Counted from the first letter of the stretch, positions 1 to 5,898 are shown. The stretch: DNA of 7,529 nucleotides from Beijerinckiaceae bacterium (GCA_022702195.1 JAKONB010000224.1:1-7529), one strand, 5' to 3'. The notes: generated by a model from the sequence alone, not told the origin. Translations and numbers: made by a program.

Positions 1-872
1 ACGCCCAGTTCTACGCCTACGGCGTCGCCGACCCCGAGAACCCGCTCACCGGCGGCTTCCGCTCGGCGGCCGAGCGGATCACGCAAGCGATGGAGGCACA
101 CCCCAACGCCACCTTCGACGTCGGCCAGGTCGCCTTCGGCCAGACCGTGACGATCTCGATGGACATCCTGCGCCAGTTCGCCGGCCGCAAGGGCGCGAAC
201 CCGAAGAAGTGGATCATCACGGCCGGTGACGCGGAGGGCGGCGGCGTCGTCCCGTTCCTCTACAAGCCGCGCGGCCCGGTGAGCTCCCTGCAATGGGCGA
301 TCGGCCTCGAACTGATGCTGCTCTCGGGCGATCCGGAGCGGGCGATCCTCACCACAGATCACCCCAATGGCGGTCCCTTCACCGAGTATCCGCGCATCAT
401 CCACCTCCTGATGGACAAGGAGGAGCGCGACCGCGAGGCCGCGGGCCTGCACAAATCCATCGCCGACCGCTCCGGTCTCGGGGCGATCGACCGCGAATAC
501 AGCTTCTCGGAGATCGCCAAGCTGACGCGCTCCGGGCCGGCCAAGCTGCTCGGCCTCACCGATCGCGGCCACCTGCGCGAGGGCGCGCGGGCCGACGTCG
601 CGATCTACCGCGACGACAAGAACCGCACGGCGATGTTCGCCCGGGCCAAGCTGGTGCTGAAGGACGGCGCGATCATCGTCGAGGACGGCGAGATCGTGAA
701 CTGGCGCTCCGGCCGCACCCTCGAACTCACCGTCGAATCCGACAAGGCGATGGTGGCGCGCTCCGAGACCTACCTGCAGGATCGCTTCGGCGCCGGGCTG
801 GACAGCTTCGCGGTGCCGGACGACGCCTTCCCGAAACCGGACGTGTTCGAGGGGGTCGCATGTCGCGCCTGA
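1..872 (+). CDS. fhcA: Formyltransferase/hydrolase complex subunit FhcA, C-terminal part (5' end outside window)
   Basis: The reading frame is open from the window edge (first full codon at 3) to TGA at 870-872, giving about 289 residues, roughly the C-terminal half of a protein that is about 550 residues in this family. FhcA is the amidohydrolase-fold subunit, related to archaeal FwdA/FmdA, that hydrolyses formyl-methylofuran to formate in the cytoplasm. Visible hallmarks are the stretch around LTTDHPNGGPFTEYP (Asp codon at 357-359), which closely matches the FwdA family and should carry the catalytic/metal-site aspartate. The GHLREGARADVAIY segment is typical of the C-terminal beta-sandwich of amidohydrolases. 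The N-terminal zinc ligands and carboxylated lysine region are outside the window. It is followed after 66 nt by fhcD in the same direction, so it is part of an fhc operon. Family identity is clear from the sequence. The catalytic role of the Asp is inferred from the archaeal enzyme. Confidence 0.93.
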   Translation, partial: AQFYAYGVADPENPLTGGFRSAAERITQAMEAHPNATFDVGQVAFGQTVTISMDILRQFAGRKGANPKKWIITAGDAEGGGVVPFLYKPRGPVSSLQWAIGLELMLLSGDPERAILTTDHPNGGPFTEYPRIIHLLMDKEERDREAAGLHKSIADRSGLGAIDREYSFSEIAKLTRSGPAKLLGLTDRGHLREGARADVAIYRDDKNRTAMFARAKLVLKDGAIIVEDGEIVNWRSGRTLELTVESDKAMVARSETYLQDRFGAGLDSFAVPDDAFPKPDVFEGVACRA

Positions 873-938
873 CCCGCTTCGTCCCGGATCCGGGGCTGGA
901 CCTGAATGACCTGCGTCGCGTGAGGACCGGTGACTGAG

Positions 939-1895
939 ATGGCGGAACTCACCCTCAACGGCATTCCGGTGATCGACACCTTCGCGGAGGCGTTCGACGT
1001 CGCCGGCACCGCGATCATCATCACCAACGACACGGCGAAATGGGCGATGATCGCCGCAACCACCATGACGGGGTTCGCGACCTCGGTGATCGGCTGCGGC
1101 GCCGAGGCCGGCATCGATTGCGAGCTCTCCCCCGAGGAGACGCCGGACGGACGCCCGGGCGTGCGCGTGCTGCTGTTCGGCTTCGAGCCCAACGGCCTCA
1201 AGGACCAGCTTCTGAAGCGCGTCGGCCAGTGCATCCTCACCTGCCCCGGCACCGCCTGCTACGCGGGCGTGGACGGACCCACCAAGATCAAGCTCGGCGG
1301 CGCGATCCGGTATTTCGGCGACGGGTTCGCGGTGGCCAAGAAGCTGCCCGACCCGCTCACCGGCAAGACCCGGCGCTACTGGCGCATCCCGGTCATGGAC
1401 GGCGAGTTCCTGTGTGAGGATTTCGTTCGCGCGGTGGACGGCGCGGTGGGCGGCGGCAACCTGCTGTTCCTCGGCCGCAACCATGCCCAGACCCTGCGGG
1501 TCGCCGAGATCGCGGTGGACGCCGCCCGCACGGTGGCGGGGGCGATTCTGCCCTTCCCCGGCGGCATCGTCCGGTCCGGCTCGAAGGTCGGCGCCCGCAC
1601 CAAGGGCATGATGGCGTCGACCAACGACGCCTATTGCCCGACCCTGAAGGGCCGGGCCGGCACCGAACTCGCGGCGGATGTCGGCGTCGTGCTCGAGATC
1701 GTCATCGACGCGCTGACCTCGCAGGGCGTCGCCGAATCGATGCGCGCGGCCCTGCACGCGGCCACCGAAGCCGGAGCCGCCCACGGGCTCGTGGCGGTCA
1801 CCGCCGGCAATTACGGCGGCAATCTCGGCCGCCACCATTATCACCTGAAAGACCTGCTCTCGAAGGAGCCGGCGAGCGAGGCTGGAGCGGCATGA
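939..1895 (+). CDS. fhcD: Formylmethanofuran:tetrahydromethanopterin formyltransferase (FhcD/Ftr)
   Basis: The 318-residue product transfers the formyl group between tetrahydromethanopterin and methylofuran and is the transferase subunit of the Fhc complex. It aligns by eye along its whole length with archaeal Ftr. Shared features include the N-terminal NGIPVIDTFAEAF, KWAMIAATTMTGFATSV, CGAEAGIDC, PEETPDGRPGV, YFGDGF, PFPGGIVRSGSKVG, STNDAYCPT and the C-terminal AGNYGGNLG...HHYHLKDLL. I chose ATG 939 over the in-frame GTG at 930 because Ftr proteins normally begin only a few residues before the NG(I/V) motif. The SD situation is not decisive: a GAGGA at 922-926 lies 12 nt from ATG 939 and only 3 nt from GTG 930. 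The stop overlaps the fhcC start by 4 bp (ATGA at 1892-1895), indicating translational coupling. A 25-codon overlapping reading frame (860-937) ends just before the start. No key segment is missing. Confidence 0.95.
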   Translation: MAELTLNGIPVIDTFAEAFDVAGTAIIITNDTAKWAMIAATTMTGFATSVIGCGAEAGIDCELSPEETPDGRPGVRVLLFGFEPNGLKDQLLKRVGQCILTCPGTACYAGVDGPTKIKLGGAIRYFGDGFAVAKKLPDPLTGKTRRYWRIPVMDGEFLCEDFVRAVDGAVGGGNLLFLGRNHAQTLRVAEIAVDAARTVAGAILPFPGGIVRSGSKVGARTKGMMASTNDAYCPTLKGRAGTELAADVGVVLEIVIDALTSQGVAESMRAALHAATEAGAAHGLVAVTAGNYGGNLGRHHYHLKDLLSKEPASEAGAA

Positions 1896-2689
1896 CCACC
1901 CTCACCCTGCGCCAGGAGCCGCCGGAGCGGCTCGACTTCCTCAACGTCAATCCGCTCTCGCTCGGCGGCCTCAGCGAGAGCGAGGCCGCCCGGCTGCCCG
2001 TCGGCACCAGCCGGCGCGGCCTGACCCTGGGCGATTGCTTCGCCATCGCCCTGGACGGGTCCGAGGATCTCGTCATCGAGGGCGGCTCGTCCCGCCTCGA
2101 CCGGGTCGGTGCCTCCCTGAGCGGCGGCACGATCCGCGTCGTCGGCGATGTCGGCCAGCGCCTCGGCGAGGGCATGAAGGGCGGCGCCGTCACGGTCACC
2201 GGCTCGGCCGGCCCCTTCGCGGGCTCGGGCGCCACCGGCGGCACCATCACCATCGCGGGCGATGCTGGGGATCACGCCGGCGGCGCGGTCTACGCCGCCA
2301 AGGCCGGGCTCGACGGCGCCACCCTGGTGATCCACGGCGCGGCCGGGGACCATCTCGGCGACCGGATGCGGCGCGGCCTCATCCTGGTGGGCGCGGCCGG
2401 GGCCTATGCGGGTTCGCGGATGATCGCCGGCACCATCGCGGCGGCCTCGCTCGGCGACCATCCGGGCTATGGCATGCGCCGTGGCACCCTGCTGGCCGGC
2501 AAGGTCGGCGCCCTGGCTCCGAGCTTCGTCGAGACCGGAACCCACGACCTGGTGTTCCTGCGCCTCCTCGCCCGGTCGCTCCGCCCGCTGAGCCCGTCCC
2601 ACGCCGATCTCGCGGCCGGTGCGCTCACGCGCTACTCGGGCGATCTCGCGACCCTCGGCAAGGGCGAGCTCTGGGTCTCGGCCGCCTGA
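1892..2689 (+). CDS. fhcC: Formyltransferase/hydrolase complex subunit FhcC
   Basis: The product has 265 residues and matches archaeal formylmethanofuran dehydrogenase subunit C (FwdC/FmdC) and the glutamate-synthase C-terminal (GXGXG) beta-helix fold. The core, about residues 75-205, is a run of imperfect glycine-rich repeats, each with a strand followed by a G(D/A)xGxxxGxxMxxG turn, for example GDVGQRLGEGMKGG, GDHLGDRMRRG and GDHPGYGMRRG. The third repeat is longer (it contains VYAAKAGLDG). The subunit is structural and is thought to hold the FhcA, FhcB and FhcD parts together; no catalytic residues are expected. The start at ATG 1892 has GGAG at 1884-1887 (4-nt gap) and overlaps the fhcD stop. 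It is the last gene of the fhc operon here, and a strong hairpin begins 7 nt after its stop. fhcB is not in the window and is presumably upstream of fhcA. Confidence 0.94.
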   Translation: MTTLTLRQEPPERLDFLNVNPLSLGGLSESEAARLPVGTSRRGLTLGDCFAIALDGSEDLVIEGGSSRLDRVGASLSGGTIRVVGDVGQRLGEGMKGGAVTVTGSAGPFAGSGATGGTITIAGDAGDHAGGAVYAAKAGLDGATLVIHGAAGDHLGDRMRRGLILVGAAGAYAGSRMIAGTIAAASLGDHPGYGMRRGTLLAGKVGALAPSFVETGTHDLVFLRLLARSLRPLSPSHADLAAGALTRYSGDLATLGKGELWVSAA

Positions 2690-2695
2690 TCGCCT

Positions 2696-2719
2696 CGGAT
2701 CGGGGGCCACCCCGATCCG
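2696..2719 (+). terminator. Hairpin after fhcC, probable end of the fhc operon
   Basis: A perfect 10-bp GC-rich inverted repeat (CGGATCGGGG / CCCCGATCCG) with the 4-nt loop GCCA lies 7 nt after the fhcC stop codon. There is no T-run after it, so it is not a textbook intrinsic terminator. It could still act as a weak terminator or as a 3' stabiliser of the fhc transcript. The perfect stem and position are seen directly; termination is inference. Confidence 0.6.
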
Positions 2720-2728
2720 CCGGCGTGA

Positions 2729-2741
2729 AATTGCCGATATG
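2729..2741 (+). promoter_or_regulatory. 12-mer AATTGCCGATAT shared with the pqqA promoter; possible -10 region
   Basis: AATTGCCGATAT at 2729-2740 is identical to 5651-5662, where it overlaps the likely -10 of the pqqA promoter and one arm of a dyad. Here it lies about 85 nt upstream of the small gene at 2825. GATATG (2736-2741) could serve as a -10, but I see no good -35 at 16-18 bp upstream. A short dyad, CCGA-TATG-TCGG (2734-2745), overlaps it. It may be a promoter element, a regulator site, or coincidence. Confidence 0.3.
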
Positions 2742-2792
2742 TCGGTGCCGGATGACCATTTGATCCCGGCCCATGGCACCATTTTGCCAGAT

Positions 2793-2817
2793 CTCGGTTG
2801 TCCCGGACAATCCGAGG
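2793..2817 (+). promoter_or_regulatory. Leader hairpin covering the Shine-Dalgarno of the small gene at 2825
   Basis: Positions 2793-2802 pair with 2806-2816 over 10 base pairs with one bulged T (2811) and a CCG loop (2803-2805). The pairs are CTCGG with CCGAG and TTGTC with GACAA. The 3' arm contains the only good Shine-Dalgarno of the downstream gene (GAGG, 2814-2817, 7 nt before ATG 2825). When folded, the ribosome binding site would be largely hidden. The pairing is seen directly. A role in translational control is inference. Confidence 0.45.
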
Positions 2818-2824
2818 CGACCCG

Positions 2825-3031
2825 ATGATCATCCTGCTGTCGATCTGTCTCCTGGCTCAGCCGTCGCAATGCCGGGAGGACAAGATCGATCTGTCCTTCG
2901 AGGCGCGGTCCCCCGGGATCTGCCTGCGCAACGCGCAGAGCACCATCGCCCAATGGCAGGTCGAGCATCCCGAATGGCATGTCACCCGGTGGCGCTGCGC
3001 CACGCGCGGTGGCCAGCCCCGCGACCTCTGA
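2825..3031 (+). CDS. Small cysteine-containing exported or membrane-anchored protein, unknown function
   Basis: This is a 68-residue product. The first 11 residues (MIILLSICLLA) are hydrophobic, too short for a normal cleavable signal, but suggestive of a membrane anchor or atypical export signal. The remainder is polar, with Cys at 16, 33 and 58 (plus Cys8 in the hydrophobic part) and a tryptophan-rich C-terminal half: an AQW...HPEWHVTRWRC pattern at about 42-58. I recall small alphaproteobacterial hypothetical proteins with this spacing (C...C...W...HPxWxVxxWxC), but no function is known to me. ATG 2825 has GAGG 7 nt upstream. The in-frame TTG at 2798 would add 9 residues but lies inside the leader hairpin and is less likely. 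The gene stands alone between the fhc and two-component operons. The even cysteine pattern would suit a disulfide in the periplasm, which is inference. Confidence 0.7.
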   Translation: MIILLSICLLAQPSQCREDKIDLSFEARSPGICLRNAQSTIAQWQVEHPEWHVTRWRCATRGGQPRDL

Positions 3032-3040
3032 GCGGGCTCA

Positions 3041-3066
3041 CGAAACGCCCGATCACCGCCGTTTCG
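3041..3066 (+). repeat. 7-bp inverted repeat just after the small gene
   Basis: CGAAACG (3041-3047) and CGTTTCG (3060-3066) form a perfect 7-bp inverted repeat separated by 12 nt, starting 9 nt after the stop of the small gene. There is no T-run. It may be a weak terminator-like hairpin or a protein-binding dyad. The function is not determinable from sequence. Confidence 0.35.
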
Positions 3067-3143
3067 CACCGGACGCAGGACGGCGCAGCGGGAGTTGTGT
3101 GAGGGACACCAAAGCGGTCCGCTGTTCCTAGCGACGACATGCC

Positions 3144-3206
3144 CTTGCGAATAGTCGAGGCTTGCGCCTAGACATTCCACCCGCGACGCCAAGGTCTTCG
3201 GCGTCG
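3144..3206 (+). promoter_or_regulatory. Candidate promoter/leader region of the two-component operon
   Basis: The 207 nt between the small gene (stop 3031) and the kinase start contain no other gene I can support. Within it are TTGCGA (3145-3150) and, 18 bp later, TAGACA (3169-3174), a weak -35/-10 pair. The hexamer CTTGCG occurs twice (3144-3149 and 3161-3166, 17 bp apart). A 7-bp inverted repeat, CGACGCC / GGCGTCG (3184-3190 / 3200-3206), with a 9-nt spacer lies just upstream of the kinase start. These are visible patterns only; promoter assignment is speculative. Confidence 0.25.
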
Positions 3207-3238
3207 TTCGGGAGATAGTGGCAAGAATTGGTAGGACG

Positions 3239-4864
3239 ATGCGCTCGCTGAAGGTCCGCTTCGCGCTGCTGCTCGGCAGCACGGCCCTTCTGGTCGTGCT
3301 GGCGGCCTTCGGCGTGCTCGGCTCGATCGGCGCCGCCGAGCGGACGATCGACCGGACGCTGGCGGCGCAGGGGCGCCTCGAATTGCTGGTGGAGCTCTCC
3401 GGCCGCATGACCCAGTACGGGCTCGCCGCCCTGGAGGCGGTCAGCAACCCGGATGCGCAGCCCGAGGGGCTCGCCCTCGCCCGCGCCAATGTCGACAAGG
3501 CCCTGGTGGCGGTGGACGAGGCCCTCGGCCGCAGCATCGCGGTGAGCGACGACCCCCGCGACCGCACGCAATATGCCGCCCGCACCCGGCCCCTGGCCCA
3601 GCTCCGCTCCGCCCGCGCGATCCTCGACCGGCAGGTCGCCCAGGTGCTGCGTCGATCCGACGACGAGGAGCGCAAGAACGCCATCCGGGGGGCGCTCAAC
3701 GGTTTCGGCGCCATGACCGGGCAGCCGCTCTCCTTCCTGATCGAGGTCGAGCGGCGCTCGATGATCGCCGGATCCGACGCGGCGCGCAGCCTGTCCCAGA
3801 CCCTGCGGGTCGCCTCGCTGGCGGCCTTGGCGGCGGCTCTGACCATCGTCTTCGTGCTCTACCGAGCGGTGACGCGCCCCACCCTCGCCCGCATCGAGGC
3901 CATCCGGCGGGCGGCGGGCGCCGTCGGTCGCGGCGAACTCGACACCCGCCTCTCGGTGGCGACGCGCGACGAGCTCGGCCTGCTGGTGGCCAATTTCAAC
4001 CGCATGGCCGCGCGGCGCGCTCGCCGCGAGGGGCATCTGGCGGCGGACCGTGCCGCCCTGGAGGACACGGTGGCGGCCCGCACCACGGATCTGCGCGCCG
4101 CCAACGAACGCCTCGAGGCGGTGGATCGCTCGCGGCGGCGCTTCTTTGCCGATGTCAGCCACGAATTGCGCACGCCGCTGACGGTGATCCTGGGGGAATG
4201 CGACATCGCCGCGCGCTCGGCCGGGCGTCCGGGCATCGACCACGGCCCGGTCTTCGCCACGATCCGCAAGCGGGCCCTGCGGCTCCAACGCCGGGTGGAA
4301 GACCTGCTGCGGGTGGCGCGCTCGGAATCCGGTCAGATCGAACTCGACCGCCGGGCCACCAGCGCCCGCGTCATCCTGTCGGATGCGGTGGACGGGATGG
4401 CCTCGGAGGCGGTGCGCCGCCGGGTCGCGCTGATCCTGGAGCCGGGGCCGCGCGATGCGACCCTGCTCGCCGACCGCGAATGGCTGCGCCAGGTGATCGA
4501 AAGCCTGATCGACAACGCGCTGCGCCACGCGACCGGGGCGACCCGCATCGTCGTCGCCGTTGAGGCCGGCGACCAGGCGGTGGCGACCCTCAGCGTCACG
4601 GATGACGGGCCGGGCTTCCCCGAGACCGGGGATGGTCTGTTCGAGCGGTTCCGCCGCGCCAGCCCGTCGCCCGAGTCCGGCTTCGGCATCGGCCTGGCCC
4701 TGGCGCGATGGGTCGTCGAACGCCATGATGGCACGATCCGCCTGGAGGCTGGCGAAGCCGGACGGGGGGCTCGCGTAGCCCTCGACCTTCCGATTCTCGA
4801 ACTGAGCCACGGCCCCGATCCGCGTGCCGACCAAGACCAGATGAACAAGGAGACGACGGCATGA
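3239..4864 (+). CDS. Membrane sensor histidine kinase of an orphan two-component system
   Basis: The 541-residue inner-membrane kinase has a complete transmitter. Layout from ATG 3239: TM1 about 8-30; a ~160-residue, apparently all-helical periplasmic sensor region (about 31-190) without cysteines; TM2 about 191-210; HAMP about 211-262 (ending in DELGLLVANFNRM); a short coiled coil; and DHp with the H-box FFADVSHELRTPLTVI. The phospho-acceptor is His308 (codon 4160-4162). The HATPase domain has the N-box LIDNALRHA (Asn426), G1 DDGPGFP and G2 GFGIGLALA. A GTG at 3218 with GGAG 3 nt upstream would add 7 residues (MARIGRT). ATG 3239 has AGGA only 2 nt upstream, so the start is unsettled. The gene overlaps the response regulator by 4 bp, so they are clearly partners. 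The signal is unknown. It does not look like a hybrid kinase. Identity as MxbD or another named methanol-regulation kinase cannot be shown. Confidence 0.9.
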   Translation: MRSLKVRFALLLGSTALLVVLAAFGVLGSIGAAERTIDRTLAAQGRLELLVELSGRMTQYGLAALEAVSNPDAQPEGLALARANVDKALVAVDEALGRSIAVSDDPRDRTQYAARTRPLAQLRSARAILDRQVAQVLRRSDDEERKNAIRGALNGFGAMTGQPLSFLIEVERRSMIAGSDAARSLSQTLRVASLAALAAALTIVFVLYRAVTRPTLARIEAIRRAAGAVGRGELDTRLSVATRDELGLLVANFNRMAARRARREGHLAADRAALEDTVAARTTDLRAANERLEAVDRSRRRFFADVSHELRTPLTVILGECDIAARSAGRPGIDHGPVFATIRKRALRLQRRVEDLLRVARSESGQIELDRRATSARVILSDAVDGMASEAVRRRVALILEPGPRDATLLADREWLRQVIESLIDNALRHATGATRIVVAVEAGDQAVATLSVTDDGPGFPETGDGLFERFRRASPSPESGFGIGLALARWVVERHDGTIRLEAGEAGRGARVALDLPILELSHGPDPRADQDQMNKETTA

Positions 4865-5565
4865 CGCGCGTACTCATCGTCGAGGACGATAGCGATATCC
4901 GCGCCATGCTGGCGCGCGGGCTCGAAGCGGAAGGGTTCTCGGTGGGCGTGGCGGGGTGCGTCGACGACGCCCTCGCGGCCGCCCGCGACGAGGCTCCGCA
5001 GGCGGTGGTCCTCGACATCACCCTGCCGGACGGGTCCGGCCACGACGTCTGCCGCTCCCTGCGGGAAGGCGGATATCCCGGCCCGATCCTGTTCCTCAGC
5101 GCCCGCGACGAGGTTCGCGACCGGGTCGAGGGGCTGGCGCTCGGCGCCGACGACTACATCGTCAAGCCGTTCGTCTTCGACGAATTGCTGGCCCGGTTGC
5201 AGACACACCTGCTGCGGCGCAAGGAATCCGACGAGCCCCGGACCATCGTCACGGCGGGGCGCCTCGTCCTCGACCTCAACATCCGCCAGGCCGCCTTCGC
5301 GGATGCGACCGCGCGCCTCACCCCGCGCGAGGCCGAGTTGCTCGCGCTCCTGATGGACAAGGCCAACCAGCCGGTGTCGCGCGGCGACATCTTCGACAAG
5401 CTGTGGGCCGGCCAGGGGGGGCTCTCCCTGAATGTCGTCGATGTCTACGTGGGTTACCTGCGCACCAAGCTCTCCGACTTCGTGCGCTTCGGTGGCCCGG
5501 TCATCGTCACGGTGCGCGGCCGGGGCTTCATGCTCGATCTGCGCGGCCAGGATTTCCGGCATTGA
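4861..5565 (+). CDS. OmpR/PhoB-family response regulator, partner of the upstream kinase
   Basis: The product is 234 residues. An N-terminal receiver domain (about 1-120) has the acidic pocket Glu8-Asp9-Asp10, phospho-acceptor Asp52 (VVLDITLPDGSG), Ser80 at the switch Thr/Ser position (FLSA) and Lys102 (YIVKPF), so phosphorylation should work. The C-terminal winged-helix DNA-binding domain (about 128-230) shows LTPREAELLALLM, VSRGDIFDKLW, VDVYVGYLRTKL and the terminal hairpin TVRGRGFML. The start ATG 4861 sits in an ATGA overlap with the kinase stop and has a strong AAGGAG (4847-4852) 8 nt upstream. It ends 198 nt before pqqA on the same strand, so pqqA, the fhc operon or its own operon are natural candidate targets. 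No target is demonstrated by the sequence. Confidence 0.93.
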   Translation: MTRVLIVEDDSDIRAMLARGLEAEGFSVGVAGCVDDALAAARDEAPQAVVLDITLPDGSGHDVCRSLREGGYPGPILFLSARDEVRDRVEGLALGADDYIVKPFVFDELLARLQTHLLRRKESDEPRTIVTAGRLVLDLNIRQAAFADATARLTPREAELLALLMDKANQPVSRGDIFDKLWAGQGGLSLNVVDVYVGYLRTKLSDFVRFGGPVIVTVRGRGFMLDLRGQDFRH

Positions 5566-5586
5566 GCGGCCACCGGACCGGTTAAG

Positions 5587-5604
5587 TCTAAGAGGTTTCT
5601 CAGA
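5587..5604 (+). other. Weak hairpin after the response regulator gene
   Basis: TCTAAGA (5587-5593) and TCTCAGA (5598-5604) can pair over 7 positions with one A-C mismatch and a GGTT loop, 21 nt after the response regulator stop. No T-run follows. It could mark the end of the two-component transcript, but the stem is short and A/T-containing. Confidence 0.25.
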
Positions 5605-5620
5605 GGGCTGCGGGACGATC

Positions 5621-5669
5621 CGGCAATTTAGCGCTTGAAGTGGCGCCGGGAATTGCCGATATACCTCCG
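5621..5669 (+). promoter_or_regulatory. pqqA promoter with an 8-bp dyad around the -35
   Basis: TTGAAG (5635-5640) and GATATA (5658-5663) are spaced 17 bp and make a reasonable sigma-70-type promoter. From memory, the M. extorquens AM1 pqqA transcript was mapped to a G 95 bp upstream of the start codon. Here the base 95 nt upstream of ATG 5764 is a G (5669), 6 nt after the proposed -10, a good fit. A perfect inverted repeat, CGGCAATT (5621-5628) and AATTGCCG (5651-5658), brackets the -35, its right arm touching the -10. This is an operator-like arrangement. The promoter call is well supported; regulator binding is inference. Confidence 0.65.
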
Positions 5670-5705
5670 GCGACAGAAACCACTGCGCCGTCAGCGTCTT
5701 ACGAA

Positions 5706-5717
5706 CTCCTTAAGGAG
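5706..5717 (+). promoter_or_regulatory. Perfect 12-bp palindrome in the pqqA leader
   Basis: CTCCTTAAGGAG is a perfect palindrome within the presumed pqqA 5' leader, at about +38 to +49. Its left half (CTCCT, 5706-5710) is also complementary to the pqqA Shine-Dalgarno AGGAG at 5752-5756. CTTA occurs at 5698 and 5709, an 11-bp spacing like that of OmpR/PhoB-type half-sites. It could be a DNA site, an RNA element, or neither. Confidence 0.35.
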
Positions 5718-5751
5718 ACTCGGGGCGCTGTGACGTTCCAAAAAATCCCTC

Positions 5752-5756
5752 AGGAG
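5752..5756 (+). promoter_or_regulatory. pqqA ribosome binding site
   Basis: AGGAG, 7 nt before ATG 5764, is a strong and well-spaced Shine-Dalgarno. It fixes the start of this very short gene and fits the need for abundant precursor peptide. Confidence 0.8.
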
Positions 5757-5763
5757 AAACACC

Positions 5764-5853
5764 ATGAAGTGGGCCGCCCCCGTCGTTTCCGAGATCTGCG
5801 TCGGCATGGAAGTCACCAGCTACGAGTCCGCCGAGATCGACACCTTCAACTGA
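5764..5853 (+). CDS. pqqA: PQQ precursor peptide PqqA
   Basis: The gene encodes a 29-residue ribosomally made peptide that supplies the Glu and Tyr joined to form pyrroloquinoline quinone. The conserved E-x-x-x-Y core is present (Glu16 and Tyr20 within MEVTSYESAE). The N-terminus MKWAAPVVSEI is typical of alphaproteobacterial PqqA, and the length is normal for Methylobacterium (29 residues in M. extorquens, from memory). In the known pathway PqqD binds the peptide, the radical SAM enzyme PqqE crosslinks Glu and Tyr, proteases release the product, PqqB hydroxylates it and PqqC finishes oxidation. Its start is set by AGGAG 7 nt upstream. The reported short transcript of about 240 nt in M. extorquens would end near the pqqB start if it applies here. 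I see no clear terminator hairpin in the 45-nt gap to pqqB. Confidence 0.96.
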   Translation: MKWAAPVVSEICVGMEVTSYESAEIDTFN

Positions 5854-5898
5854 GGTGTTTGCGTCGCGCTTGAGGGTCGGGGCAGCGTCGGTTCAGCC

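Noticed and set aside
930..938. GTG 930 as the fhcD start
   Set aside because: It would add only three residues before the MAEL start. The Ftr family normally starts close to the NGIPVIDTF motif with ATG, and the Shine-Dalgarno would be only 3 nt away.
1841..2980. 379-codon minus-strand frame across fhcC and the following gap
   Set aside because: The product is low-complexity and resembles no family. It runs antisense to fhcC, which has full-length family similarity, and is a G+C shadow.
2690..3238. Search for tRNA, riboswitch, insertion sequence or attachment-site signatures in the largest non-fhc/pqq gap
   Set aside because: No cloverleaf, transposase remnant, target duplication or known riboswitch pattern was seen; only short inverted repeats and the small gene are present.
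3128..4834. Long 568-codon open frame on the minus strand opposite the histidine kinase
   Set aside because: It mirrors the high-G+C codon structure of the kinase gene. The product is low-complexity, Arg/Gly/Ala-rich with no recognisable domain, whereas the plus strand encodes a complete kinase.
4333..5562. 409-codon minus-strand frame opposite the kinase end and the response regulator
   Set aside because: It is antisense to two well-defined genes and shows no domain or start signal; G+C shadow.
5730..5873. Alternative frame from GTG 5730 overlapping pqqA, possibly using the AAGGAG of the palindrome
   Set aside because: The spacing from AAGGAG to GTG is 12 nt, the product has no recognisable features, and it runs out of frame through the well-defined pqqA.
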